DNA of 64,000 nt. Origin: Acanthaster planci. Its lineage: Eukaryota; Echinodermata; Asteroidea; Valvatida; Acanthasteridae. Positions 1 through 11,800 of this stretch are shown here, in pieces. The notes under the pieces are model-generated. The model had not been told where the DNA came from. It searched no databases and saw only the letters and a list, made by a program, of their open reading frames with translations. The translations under genes were made by a program, and so were the position numbers. Position 1 is the first letter of the stretch. Each line of letters opens with the position of its first letter. The stretch spans positions 125,359-189,358 of the forward strand of contig NW_019091400.1 of assembly GCF_001949145.1 (NCBI RefSeq), read 5' to 3'.

Positions 1-1040
1 TACAGTGTACCTGTAATGCGCGAACCACAAAAGGCCACTTTTTCATCTGAAAAAAGGCAAACGTGCAACATCTCTGTGTGGGTGCCAGTTGTGTTCATGC
101 TTTAGCCTAGCCAGCCTCCCTCTTTGTCACTAGCAAGGGGAGGAACAGTCATAAGAAATCCCACCATAGACAGAGCCAGCACAGTTTGTTTGGCCATCAT
201 TGAAAATTACATCCAGATGGACCGATAGAAGCTGCCTCAAAAGATAAGTGTCGCAGATGCTAACAGTCGGTGGGAAATACTAACCCGGGAATGCTTATGA
301 ACGTTTTTTTGCCCATTTTCTCTCCATTATTATCATTATTTTGCATGCTTCTAACAATAACAGCGTACAGGAAGGCATCTGTATAACCCAGAAAGAGTAA
401 GTTATTGATGTCGTCACAGGCAACAGCTCAAACCCGTCCTATGCCTCAGACCCAACCCTAACAGTGCCCGGAATCGCTTCAGTTCCAAAGCAAAATTTTC
501 GATCGATCTTTTACTCAGGGCGATGGATCTCGACGACATGGATGTTGAACAATGATAGGAAGCTACGTTGTCAGCTTATAATCGTAATAAAGCTGGTCTG
601 GTCCCATGACTCCACAATGTGTGTCTGCAGTTGTGTTGTACAGTCCAACCTTGGAGGGAGGGAAAAAAGAAAAAAAAGCTGCTGCGCGGCATCAATTCCA
701 GAGCATCAGTCTGATCAGAGGCAAACTCTCTTTTTTTGGCCTAATACACTGATTCATTAAGCCCCCTCACCTACAATTTTTCTGAACAACCCGAAAGTTC
801 AGTCGAGGTAGGACGTGCGTGAATTCACCTATATGAAGCGTGTGTCTTGAGCATGTTGTGTATTGGAAAGGTACCTGTATATTGGTTGCCCTGATGTGCA
901 GGGGACTGGGTCAGATAGGTGAGTTTGTTGAAGTGGTGCACATTGCCTCTCTTCGTGTTTTTCAACATAAACTGCGAGAAAACATCCAAACTGTGGCCAA
1001 ATACATGTACTCGTTGCCGTTAGAGATGAAGCTTGAGGCT

Positions 1041-1153
1041 AGGGCTGCATCCGAATCTGTTGTCCAGAGCTAGGTCTAGGTCTTTGCTCCATTGGAATAC
1101 GCAGAAACAGTATACCTAGTCGTAGCTCAGGAGACCTATTTTGGACACTGCCT
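1041..1153. mobile_element. Short foldback MITE, family A copy 1
   Basis: The element starts with AGGGCTGCATCCGAAT and ends with ATTTTGGACACTGCCT, which are imperfect inverted complements. An inner pair (AGAGCTAGGTCTAGGTC and AGACCTAGYCGTAGCTC-like) extends the stem. A closely similar copy lies at about 41949-42055, and a more distant relative at 31962-32087. Confidence 0.6.
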
Positions 1154-1771
1154 AAGTCTGATTTCATCCAACCTGTCAAAAGTATGATAGTACATGTACT
1201 GTTTTCTAATTCCAGAATTTCTTGCGGCGTTCAGGGTTTTACTACAGGGCACTGCTAGGGTTGAGAGTCCACTTTACACACTCATTTCCCCCCAAGTGCA
1301 CTTTTTATTTTGCTCCAAATGTCCCTTGAGTGTAACTATTTAACCTCCACCTTTTTGTTGCGTGCAGAAAGTCAAACTGCTGATCAGTCATTCTTTGTTA
1401 TTCTTCACTGATCGTCACCCCGACTGCCTGTTTTTCCCCCACAGCGGTCATTTTTGTGGCCAACGTTCATTCCAAACTCTTTGCTTTAAATCTTTTTGTT
1501 CAGAGGCAAGAAGCCAATCACAGTACCTTCATCCTCTGAAGTTTATTTTGGCATTAGTTAAGTGGCCATGTCAATCCTCCAGGATTTAGGGAAGTTTCCT
1601 CCAAACTAAGCCCACAACTGCAGTGTGTTGTAGTCGAGTCCATCACAAGTCCCTGCAAGTCCCTGGAAAGCCCATTACAACTCATTCTGTCTCGAGCCAG
1701 TTCGCAAGCTATTCAAATGAGCTGTTACTATTGTTGACCCTTTGTCATTGTTCACTCTTTTACTTATGACT

Positions 1772-2060
1772 GGCCTTGTGAAGGGACTAGCGAAGGGACT
1801 TGTGAAGGGACTTGTGACTGGACTTGTGAAGGGACTTGTGAAGTGAAGGGACTTGTGACTGGACTTGTGAAGGGACTTGTGAAGTGAAGGGACTTGTGAC
1901 TGGACTTGTGAAGGGACTTGTGAAGTGAAGGGACTTGTGAAGGGACTTGTGACTGGACTTGTGAAGGGACTTGTGACTGGACTTGTGAAGGGACTTGAGA
2001 CGGGACTTGTGACTGGACCTGTGACGGGATTTATGACTGGACTTGTGAAAGGACTTAGTA
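1772..2060. repeat. 12-bp minisatellite, unit GGGACTTGTGAA / GGACTTGTGACT
   Basis: About 24 tandem copies of a 12-bp unit alternate between the variants GGGACTTGTGAA and TGGACTTGTGAC, in a higher-order pattern with an occasional inserted GAAGT. On the minus strand it gives a spurious Ser-His-Lys-Ser repeat open frame, because 12 is a multiple of three. It lies in the CKAP5 last intron. Confidence 0.9.
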
Positions 2061-2848
2061 TGAAAGGACATGTGATGGACTGAAATACAAACCATCTTTA
2101 GTGTTTTATGTCTGAGTAGTTTCTTTGTTGCTTTCTTGCTGTTTTTCTCTTGTTGATTGCTGCATTCATTTGCTTCTCAGCTCTAGTTGTGCTTTTGTGC
2201 CCCGTCGTACACAGCTTGTCGTGGCCAGTGCACATTGTTCTGAAGGCTTTTATTATTCCATTTTATTAACTTAGGGTTTCCCACATTGCTTTGTTTCAAT
2301 GTGATTTCCGAGTGAGGCGAGCTTTACACTTTACACCCCTCGACACAGGAAACTTTGTATTTGTGAAATCACTTGTAAATATACAGATGCACATTCCAAC
2401 AGACAAATGTACGTTGCATTGGATGTAATGCATGCCTGTCCATCTTGTGACAAGAATACTTGGACTTAATTTTCCTGAGAGTGTGCTTATTTGGCAACCG
2501 CATATATTGTTGGTCTCGCCATGAAGTGACGTATTGTACTTATACAGTCAACCACCTGTGTGAAAAGGTCATTGAGACTGTACAACTTTCCCTGTCATGA
2601 AAGGGACCTTGTCTTGTGAGAAGTGGAATACACAAAAGACTTTGAGGACCTCAAATTACATTACTTTATAGCGTGACCAGCAAACAGTATGAATCACTGT
2701 CTTGTTGGATGTTGGCATGGTTTGAGTGAAGAGTTCCAGAAGTTCTGCATTTTGTGCTTTACTGTTGGGGCAGTTTTACTGAGTATTACTTTCCTGTTTG
2801 TTTTTCTCCTTTATCGTCACATCTTGTCATTTTTTTTTCAACCTGCAG

Positions 2849-2968
2849 ATCTCACTGGGTTCCAGTTCGTCATCGGTGCCAGCAAATCCCACCCCGTCGA
2901 TGTCTGACACAAATGTGGAGGACTTGAAAAAGAGATTGCAGCGCATCAAGAGCTCCCTGAACAAGTAG
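2849..2968 (+). CDS. CKAP5: Last coding exon of CKAP5 / XMAP215 / ch-TOG homologue (partial gene)
   Basis: CKAP5 is a TOG-domain microtubule polymerase acting at spindle poles, kinetochores and growing plus ends. Only the C-terminal 39 residues lie here; the TOG domains are outside the window. The exon follows a strong polypyrimidine tract and an ACCTGCAG acceptor (AG at 2847-2848), opens in phase 0 and ends at TAG 2966-2968. The translation is a Ser-rich linker followed by the motif VEDLKKRLQRIKSS just before the stop. As I recall the family, vertebrate CKAP5 ends with a very similar Ser-rich tail plus 'DDLKKRLERIKSS', which is the basis of the call. An AATAAA at 3911-3916 is a possible polyadenylation signal. 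No other CKAP5 exon was found in 1-2848, so that stretch is read as its last intron. The match is short but distinctive. Confidence 0.82.
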   Translation: MSLGSSSSSVPANPTPSMSDTNVEDLKKRLQRIKSSLNK

Positions 2969-2993
2969 TGAGACTGAGGGAAGATTAAAAGGA

Positions 2994-3016
2994 GTTGCTA
3001 TGGTTACCATAGCAAC
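2994..3016. promoter_or_regulatory. Near-perfect palindrome with RFX X-box consensus
   Basis: A 23-bp palindrome is centred at 3005. Its right part, GTTACCATAGCAAC (3003-3016), fits the RFX X-box pattern GTNRCC-N(0-3)-RGYAAC. It lies 25 bp after the CKAP5 stop codon, in the 3' UTR. Function there is unknown and it may be chance. Confidence 0.3.
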
Positions 3017-4174
3017 AGAACGTGACAAAGTTGTAGTGCCGGCACACAGCGAAACGAGGAATGATGTCATTGCGGCTTGTGAAGCGACCGGCTCATTTGT
3101 GTTTGATGAGTCATATTTGTTAAAGCCTTTCCCCCCAGAGCAAGCTTTCAGATACAAGCATGGTGTTCTGGCGAGGTGTGGCAGTATGAATCTAGTTCCC
3201 CACGGTGAGGATGTGGCACAGATCGCAAAAGAAAAATTTCATCATGGTGCGTGCTGAGAGAGAACCCATGAGGGTAAAAGGGTCTGGCATTGCGCATGGG
3301 AAAAAAAAAAGATGAAATATCCTGAAACGCAGACATGTTGTCATAAGTGGGGGAAACTGGCTTTTCAAACCAAATAAGGCAACAATTCTGAAAGAATTAA
3401 AAATACGGATACGCTTGAAAATCTGTGAAAAATTATGTATAACTGGAGGTCTTTCACTGCTTGGAGCTATTTTCTTGACAGATTTGAATTCTGTAGCCCC
3501 CTTTTCTATTTCTTCCCCCCCATTCATGCATGTATTCAAATATTCGCCTTATTTTTTCCTCCATAGATGTATTAACAGATTACATGTATGATCATTACAT
3601 CATTCACTGTCTTGTCATTGCCTATGCAGTTTGGGTAGATACATGAATATTCATGCAAAGGTTGTCGCATATGAACTTTCCATTGGTCGTCAGGACACGG
3701 GTTCGATTTCAGTTGGTGGTGGGTCATTACTTATGCAAATTAAAAGCATGAATTTGGGGGAGTTGAGTGTATGTTTCTTTGATTTGGATCGGTTGCCTAC
3801 TTACCAGGTGTTTTTCTTATGCAGATTTGTTATTTGAATCTTTGTAATCCTTACAATGCATTTTAATATTTTTGTTTTCTTAAGGAGCACCCTTGTCAGT
3901 CTTTATCCATAATAAATAATGTGCATTGTGAGCCATTCAAAATGCTCCCCCCCCCTCGCTAGACAGTGAATTGTGCATTTTCCCTGCTACAGGTTGTAGT
4001 TGTGCACGACCCCCCATTCCAATCCCCCCACTTCCCAAAATTGCTATTCACAGCTCTAATACTGTACAGAGTTAATCTTAAGGTTATTGTACATGACTTC
4101 TGTTTTGCCAAATCGATTTGCCTTACGTGAACTTAAGATTGGCCTTTTGTAACAAGTGAATTGCTTTGACTGAC

Positions 4175-4294
4175 GAAAACTTTAACCTGCCCGGTTTCAG
4201 CACAGAAGATGTAAATACCGATTCGGCAACTGTTGAAAACTTTACCCTGCCCGGCTCTGGTACAGAAGATATCAAAACATATTCGGACCCACCG
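4175..4294. repeat. Imperfect 60-bp tandem duplication
   Basis: Two adjacent 60-bp units each begin GAAAACTTTAMCCTGCCCGG and contain ACAGAAGAT near the middle. The period is a multiple of three, so a minus-strand frame stays open across both, but no protein is recognised. Confidence 0.6.
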
Positions 4295-6890
4295 TCTGCT
4301 TTTCTTCTGGCATTTGTGCCAGCAGTAAAAGTGAACAAATAGCCTAATTTGGACAGTTTATAAAGACTTACCAGGGCTTTTAACCTTGTAATGCCCCTTT
4401 ATGCATTTATGTCACATTGATTAAGACCTCAGATGGGGTAAAGTGTCAAATGAATGGCTGTGTAACTGCTTCATAATGCAGTCTTAAAAGTATTAACTGT
4501 CAAGCTTTTTTTTTTTAGTTGTAACCCCCTCCTCTGATTACAAATACCATATTTTCTAATCGTTTACTGGCTATAAGGCCCCGAAGTGTCCGAATCTAAG
4601 TGTTTTGGTTAGGAGCTGAGTTGTGTATAGAGACAGTAGTACTAACTTCAGTCTTTGGAACCAAAATGACCGTTCATTATGTGTGCAGCACAGCATGCAG
4701 CTATTGTTGCTAATTGTCCATGTGCACTGATGCATTATTCACCATTTTGGTTCCAACAGTTGAGAACCCCTTGTCGCAACTCTCTCTATAAACAGCACTG
4801 GCCTATGGAAAATGAGTTCAGTCGCTGACTAGTGGCTTCTGTAGTTCTGTGTGCTGATTTCAGCCGCAGCTACAACTCTGGGACCGTCCAGTCTCTCACG
4901 TGTACCTGTTTGTGGCCGTGCGCAACAATGGCCATCAGGTTGAGTTCGGCTGTCGTTAGAGGCATCGCTATAAATTCAGCCAATCACTTCCCCTCGCCTA
5001 TAGGTAAAGACAGGGCTCTCGCATGCCCCTCAGTGTCCTTAGAAGAAACCTGTTACGTATCTCTTGCCTTGTGTGCTTGTGACAACTGGACATTTATGGG
5101 TGCTGGGTGTGCTTGCATCATGTGATATAATTCAGCCAATCAGCGGTCTTGCTCTGCTTTTTGTTTCTGTGTGCATTGTGTTACATAACCCTAACGTTTG
5201 GGAATAAATGTTACCCAGTATTGGAGTTAGGTCATAATTGTACATATATATCTAAAATTATCCCAACCTCGTTTGGCAATAGCCTAGCAAGTATGTATTT
5301 AAAATTACTCTGTACCCTGTATCAAAAAACAACAAAGTGTACATAATATCAAGGGTAATATGAAAATTAACACGTTGCTGTGATTTTGTCAAGTCGATGT
5401 AAATTATACGACTATTAAACTTTCAAAAGCTACTCGCTGCTTGGACCAATGGCAATGCAGAGTCCAGACTCTGTTTTTTTGTTTGTTTTTGTTTTTGGGG
5501 AGTCTTTTTTTTTGGTTTGGGAAAAGTGTACCGTCCACTACTCGAAACACAGTGGTCCGATGTTGTGTTCGAGATCTGAGGTTATAAGTTATGTGGGAGT
5601 GGTTTTTACCCCACAAGGATCAAAATGATATCAAAGGTGATGGGGTGACAAGAAAGGGAGCTGTTTAGGTCATCGTGGCTGACCGACTTGACCAGAGTGT
5701 TCCAGAAGCTGATAATGGGGGCCCTTGTATCGAACCACAAGTAGAGTACTACGCGTGTTAATGCCTTTTATTTCATACATTAAGTTTGCATGTGTTTATG
5801 TAACGTCTTGCTTTCCTCAGATTTATATTGTGTAACTACCTGTCTAGTTAGTCATCCTAGTTTTCAGACAAAAACTCGACTGTCACTTTGCTTGGTGCTC
5901 TAGGCACTTGTCTCCCGAGAACGAAATAAATCGCTTGACCCCGGGACCCATTTTTTTGGGGGGGGGCAGTTCACAGCCGAAGTGACAGTGTTGGACGCCT
6001 TTCCAATCCGGTCTGGGTTTAAAGAAAACAGAGATTTCCTCCCAGATAACCGACCAAGCGAGGAACGGGAAAGCGTGATTCCTGTGTTTATAAGAGATTC
6101 GTCGCTCCTTCAAGTTAGTAAACTTTGGGGGATTGTCTCGATATGGTCTTGATTTCTGTTCAGTCTTGTTGGCAGGCTTGCAGGATTGTTCTAATTTCAC
6201 CGGTGTAAATCAGAACAACTGCCTGGCTTGCTAGTGCCCCTAGTACCATATCACGGTTTGAATACCGGTACGCATCAGGCCGTTGCCTGACCAGAGACGG
6301 GGGGGTTCGTCAAACTAAAAAGTTGAACTTTTGGCACTGTGAACACATTATATATACAAAGGCCTATCACAATGTGCTTTGGAAAACGACATTGAAAAGT
6401 TGCTTGTCTGTCGCGATCCAAAGGTTGCATGTAAGACTTGTACACTGTAGTTTTCAATATTAAATAAACTTAACAAAAATACATTGATTTTAAACCCTTT
6501 GAAACACCTGAAATATGGTTATTTGCCGGAACTTCCCGACAGTACATGTGACTGTAGATTGACTCATTAATGAATATGCAGAATCGTGGTCACCTTGAGC
6601 TTGAGAATCAATTAACATATAAGCTGTGGCTTGTATGCCGAATATTACGGACTGTTTAAAATATTCAGTACACACACAAAAAAGACCACCAACATGCGGA
6701 ACTCAGAAGCGAGCGGGGGGGACCCCTAGCCTATGGGCCTGCGTATTCAGAGGAAAGCTTCGGCGTCGTTGCCAACCCATCCCACACACACCCTTCTTCC
6801 GAGGAGTTGTAGGGTGTGTACTCGGAGTCTCGCTGTCGCGGAAAATTCGCGTCCAGTGGCCAGTAGTGTGGGCAGTGGGACACTCGCAAA

Positions 6891-7099
6891 CAGTGGCGAA
6901 GCCACGGGGGGCATGGGGGCACGCCCCCCCATTCCCGGTGTCCCCTAGGTGCCCCCCCCCTAAAAAACGGATGAATGGATATTGAACAAGACCGACGAAA
7001 ACCTGACCCCAAAAAACCACACCATTGAAAGCTGGCCCCCATAAGATGCTGGTGCCCCCCCTTGTGCACCCCACTCGTAAAATCATAGCTACGCCATTG
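6891..7099. mobile_element. Non-autonomous hAT-type MITE with perfect 8-bp target duplication
   Basis: The element begins CAGTGGCGAAGCCA and ends TAGCTACGCCATTG, a 14-bp imperfect terminal inverted repeat with the CARTGGCG termini typical of hAT elements. It is flanked on both sides by CTCGCAAA (6883-6890 and 7100-7107), an exact 8-bp duplication as hAT transposases make. The 209-bp interior is G/C-run rich and non-coding. Confidence 0.85.
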
Positions 7100-7838
7100 C
7101 TCGCAAACAGGATTTGTCGTGGGGTGGGGTGGGGCATCAGACCGGAATTCACCCCCAATATGGCACATGATGCTCGAGCGCCACTTCCCCCCCCCCGGTT
7201 GCACTAGGGGACTGGTGTTGTATCAGTAGTAGCCAGTAGTTTAAGATGTACGTGTATGTTGTATGTTTGTTTTAAGAAAAGAACAGCAGAACCTCGGGGG
7301 TTGAGACTCCGAGCCCCCCCCCCCGTACGCCGTGGCGACAGAATGAGCTTCGATTATTTCATGCATTTATCTGAACCCACTGGCTGTCCCTCTTCAGAGA
7401 ATGCACGACGACCTCCAAGTCACCCCCTTTAAATAGAATCCCAGTAGATTGTAGCGCCATACCAGGTGTAGTGTTAATTTGCTTTGCAAAATCACATCTC
7501 TTGGGACGCATGGACATTATGACAGCTAGGGTCGGGCACTAAATGAACCTTTTTGAAGCATAATTAATACTGTATAGCCACGATTAGTCCATCGATTCAT
7601 CTAGAAGCGTGTTGGTGGGCACGTCATTTTTTTTCAAAGATCTCACACGGGGTGGAATGGTATGGCACACCCCATCAATGTCCCCGAATGGACTCCAGTT
7701 GAACCATGGAGGAAGACGAACCGGTTTCCTCGTCTGCGAGTTTTGCTCTCCTCTGGATGCCTGTAATATGTAGCCACAAAGTGATGACACAGTAAACCAG
7801 ACATCCGATCATTAGTATTTTGCATCCGGTCTGCCCCG

Positions 7839-8061
7839 TATATATTCCTCTGGGTCGGACCAGGCCCTTGGTAGCGCGCGTCCTTGCCTTTGCATATACC
7901 AACACAATCGACCAACACCGCGTGCCCAGCGAGTCATACCGAGCATTACCGGAGAGTGACCCGCTCAGTTTGGTGTCGATTTTTTGGTTACCGGGGACGC
8001 TTCTGGCGCTGGCGTGTGCAGCTGAGAAATCGATGCGATATCTTCTGGTCAAGTCATAAAG
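7839..8061 (+). promoter_or_regulatory. Candidate TATA box and 5' non-coding exon of the C1q gene
   Basis: TATATA at 7839-7844 lies 5' of a G/C-richer stretch that ends at a plausible donor (AAAG|GTTAGT at 8061/8062). Splicing to the acceptor at 8854-8856 would join it to the ATG exon. This is inferred from position and splice-like sequences only. Confidence 0.2.
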
Positions 8062-8862
8062 GTTAGTAGAAAAATCAAAGAAATTCTATTTAAAGAGCAA
8101 GCCTAATTTTTTTATTGTGTGGATTTACATATGCTCGTAACACTTGGATATGTTTGTGTATTTTTAATGGTCGCGCGTAATGAAAGGGGAGAAATTAGAC
8201 TCTTGGAGATCTGTATCACGGTGTTGTTTTCCTCACTGAAATTTTATTTTGGAAATAGGTAACAAAGCTAGGCCTGCTCTTTTAAGTAAACACATATAAA
8301 TATTGTATTGACCAATTTATTCAGAGGTTTCAAATGTCCGGCTATTTTAGTTTGGACTTGTTGAGCCTGTTGTTTCAAAGTTTATAACCGACTCTAATTT
8401 GTAGCATTGGAGTACGACCGTATCACACTCTTTTGAATGAACTCCACATTGCAAAGTTTATTTCAGTACTTTTTTGGGGGGGGGGAATTTGTGTTTAATG
8501 TTTCTCCAGAATATTCCAACAAGTTAGATCAGTTTTGTCCGGTGCCTTCATTTTATAGAGCATTTTTATTAATGAAAATTCAGCAGGCTGTATTTAGCTT
8601 TTTCGACAAATATATTTTTGTTCAAATTAATAATCAGTGAGTCCGCTTTTGCCTTCCATACCACAGCTAGGCCTACTGTACTGTTTAATTTATGTTGAAT
8701 TACCCAGGCTGAAAAGGAGACAATAGACGATGTAACCTTGTCAGAATTGACCATTTCCTCATGAATGGAATCACATCCGCAAATATGGTATGATCATTAT
8801 TTTCACAGTTTGTTTTCTTTTTTATAGCTTTTTCGTTCTGCCTGCTTGTCGCTCAGGGAACG

Positions 8863-11800
8863 ATGAATCACCAATTTCCGCCGACTGTTCTTATTTGCAT
8901 CTCGCTCCTGATTGGCTGCTGCTACGCGGGCGTCGACCAACCACCGGAGGGTCCGTCCGAGAGCGAGACCATTTCTCAGCCAACCGACGCGTTTGAAAGC
9001 CCGGCTGCCGGCGACGGTGTCACGCCTGCCGGAAGCAATCCGTCGAGGCCCAGGGTTCAAGATCCACAGGCGTGTTCGAGCGGTTCGCCCATCGTCATTG
9101 GTATGCCTGGTCCGGCCGGGCCTGTCGGACCGCAGGGCATCCCAGGCGTTCAAGGCCCAGCAGGGTTCCCGGGCAATCCTGGTAACAATGGGAACAATGG
9201 ACAGCCCGGGTCGACAGGGAGGCCTGGAGAAAGAGGGGAGAAAGGCGAACAAGGCTTCCCGGGTTTGCCAGGTATAAAAGTTTCATTTCAGTAAAGCAAA
9301 TCGTGCACATGCCAGTGGCATGGAAATTAAAGACCATAACACTTAATGGTAGTAACTGACGATCACTGGAATTGAAATCAGGCGTATCAACAAACAGGAA
9401 GTACATGTACAAGATAATGACATAGACAAACGAAAGACATCCGAAGACATCCACATGAAATCTGGTTCTTCGTGTATATAAAATACTCAAACTGAATTAC
9501 CACTTGTCCAGGGGTGGATTGTGGGGAGGGCAACGGGGGGCTATGCCCCTCCCCGAAAGAAGCAAAAAAACTTTTCTAAAAAAAAATTGAGAGAAAGGGT
9601 TTTTTGTCTCTATTTTCATTTTCTTTGGAAAGCATTTAAAATTTCCCCAAATAATTGTCTCATTACCCGTCACAAAAATTCCATGAAAGTTATATGAAAA
9701 ATTCCAACCTCTTTGGTTTCCCCCAAAATAAGTCCCCGCCCCCAAAATTTGGTCTGGATCCACCCTTGTATTAGTTGTGGATGCTCCTGCAAAATTAGTA
9801 ATTCTGTCAGAGTAAAACGCACGGTTGTATTGAATTTAATCATCCCCTAACTGTCACTGTGCAGGTCCCCCAGGCGGTACGGGGTTCACCGGCCCAGCAG
9901 GTCCGCCAGGGGCACCGGGAGAGGTCGGCAGTCCGGGGCCTATGGGACCACTGGGCAAACACGGTTTGACCGGGCCCCCTGGGAGCGTCGGACCCCCAGG
10001 TCAGTCTGGACCCATCGGTTTCCCAGGTAGGTGACTACATGGAGTATTACTTTTTAATAGCTCCATGGTGACTGTAAGTCACTCAGAAAATCCAGAGGGT
10101 ATTATTCAGAACTGCACAGAAAGAGAAACAAATGGACATTTGTTTCCATGAGTAGGGGTGGGTATTTGTGTAAGGGGCGTGGAAGGGCTTCCCAGATGCA
10201 TCCTGCGAGAGCAGCGTTGTAATAACTTGGGTCAGTGACTCTACTAAATCCATTTCTCGTCACAATTTTTGTCGACTTGACTCGACTCGAGTCTTCCATC
10301 AGAATACCCTACTCGTGTGAAAGTTTGAGTCCCCCAAAAAGAAACTTCAGTAAGTCGCTGCAAAAAAAAAAATTGCAGTGACCTACATTGCCAGTTTGTA
10401 ATTATGTGAGTTTACAATTATGTTCGTGCCATGTGCTATTGTCATCAAGAGTAAATTAGATAGGACCACATGTACATGTGTACAAACCCAAAGGTAATTT
10501 TTGAATGCCCCCAAAATGATTTCCGGCCTTGCTTTTATTTATCCTGATGTGTTCAAATATTTGGGACTGCAATTGACTCGAGCTAAATACTTTACTCAGC
10601 TAGACATTTTTTACTCAACTCGTTTCACAACGTCAAAATGACTCGAATTGAGTAAAAGAAAAATTGGTGACTTGTATAGAGATTTTTTTAAGGAACTGAA
10701 AGCGACAGCATCTTTGAAAAGGCATTATACCACCTCGGGGAGGGGGTTGAAGATTCGCTTGCAGAGGACATTAATCAGACTGTCATCTCTGGAAAAAATA
10801 TACCCCCTCCTTGCCACTGCGACTTCCCATGCACCGTACAGATTTTAAGTGTTCAGATGAAAGCGTCCCCATAACTTCACTCTGAGAATTCCGTCACCAC
10901 TAGGCCTACATGGCTCCTTTGTCCTCCATACTGCCGTCTTTAATAGGCCGTCATTGCTTGGTCTCAAGTTTTATCTAGAGTTTAAAGTCTAGCAGCAGTT
11001 AAGCAAAATGTACATGGTTTCTTAATTGGGTGCGTCCAGTTTCTGATTAAGTTCGTGAATGACTTCAGTGGCCGCAAAGTGTCATATGGAATTTTAAGAG
11101 TGGTAATTATTTCAAACTGTGTATACTTTTTGTTTCGTAAATGTGCAGGCGAAAAAGGAGACCCAGGGGACACAGGTCTCCCAGGGTTACCGGGTGAATG
11201 CGCCTGTCCACCGCCCAGAGCGACCGACACTCCCCCGCTGGGAAATACCGGCGGGGGGCGGCAAACCCGAGGCGGTAAGTCGGCCTTCTCTGCTGCCCGT
11301 ACGACAAGCTTGATGGCCACCAACGGGCCGGTGGTCGTGACGTACCAGACGCTCTTCTCGAACAAAGGCGGCAATTTCGACAAGGACACGGGGGTGTTTC
11401 AGTGTGCTATCGCCGGTGAGTTACTAGTTTGGGGCTCTTATGCATGACAGATTTAGGGGGCTATATCAGCTAAGCCCCAAATGACTTAGGGGGCTATTAT
11501 TCCCTAGTATATGTTAATGTTTACTTTCCTTCCCCCCCCCCTGTTTTTCATTGTTATTTTCCATTGCTTTTTTCCTGCAGGGACGTACTTCTTCAACATG
11601 AATATTTACAAGTCATCAGCTCAGAATTTCCCTCTCGTACAGTTGCTTCTGAATGGTAAGTTTGGGCAACTGTGCGTAGAAAAAAAGAAATTAGAACGAA
11701 AAACGAAAACAAACGGGCTGTTAATTTTTGGATGGGAATTTTGTTGTTAATATTGCCCCAAAAGACTGAAAAAAGGAGCTTAGACCTACACAGATGTAGT

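Larger units (their letters stand above)
1..2848 (+). other. Last intron of the CKAP5 homologue (5' end outside window)
   Basis: No coding exon could be supported here. The stretch holds a foldback MITE (1041-1153) and a 12-bp minisatellite (about 1772-2060), and otherwise unremarkable AT-rich sequence. The small open frames lack splice-site context or similarity. Confidence 0.55.
2969..8856. other. Intergenic region between CKAP5 and the C1q gene
   Basis: No gene is supported. It contains the CKAP5 3' UTR (possible AATAAA at 3911-3916), a 60-bp tandem duplication (4175-4294), poly-G/C runs typical of transposon termini, and a 209-bp hAT-type MITE at 6891-7099. The right end probably contains the 5' non-coding exon of the C1q gene, because an acceptor lies just before its ATG. 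Confidence 0.6.

Noticed and set aside
1787-2095. Minus-strand open frame of Ser-His-Lys repeats
   Set aside because: It is only the translation of the 12-bp minisatellite; no gene context.
6703-7204. Overlapping 150-codon minus-strand frames
   Set aside because: They cover the hAT-type MITE and its poly-C/G runs, with no protein similarity.
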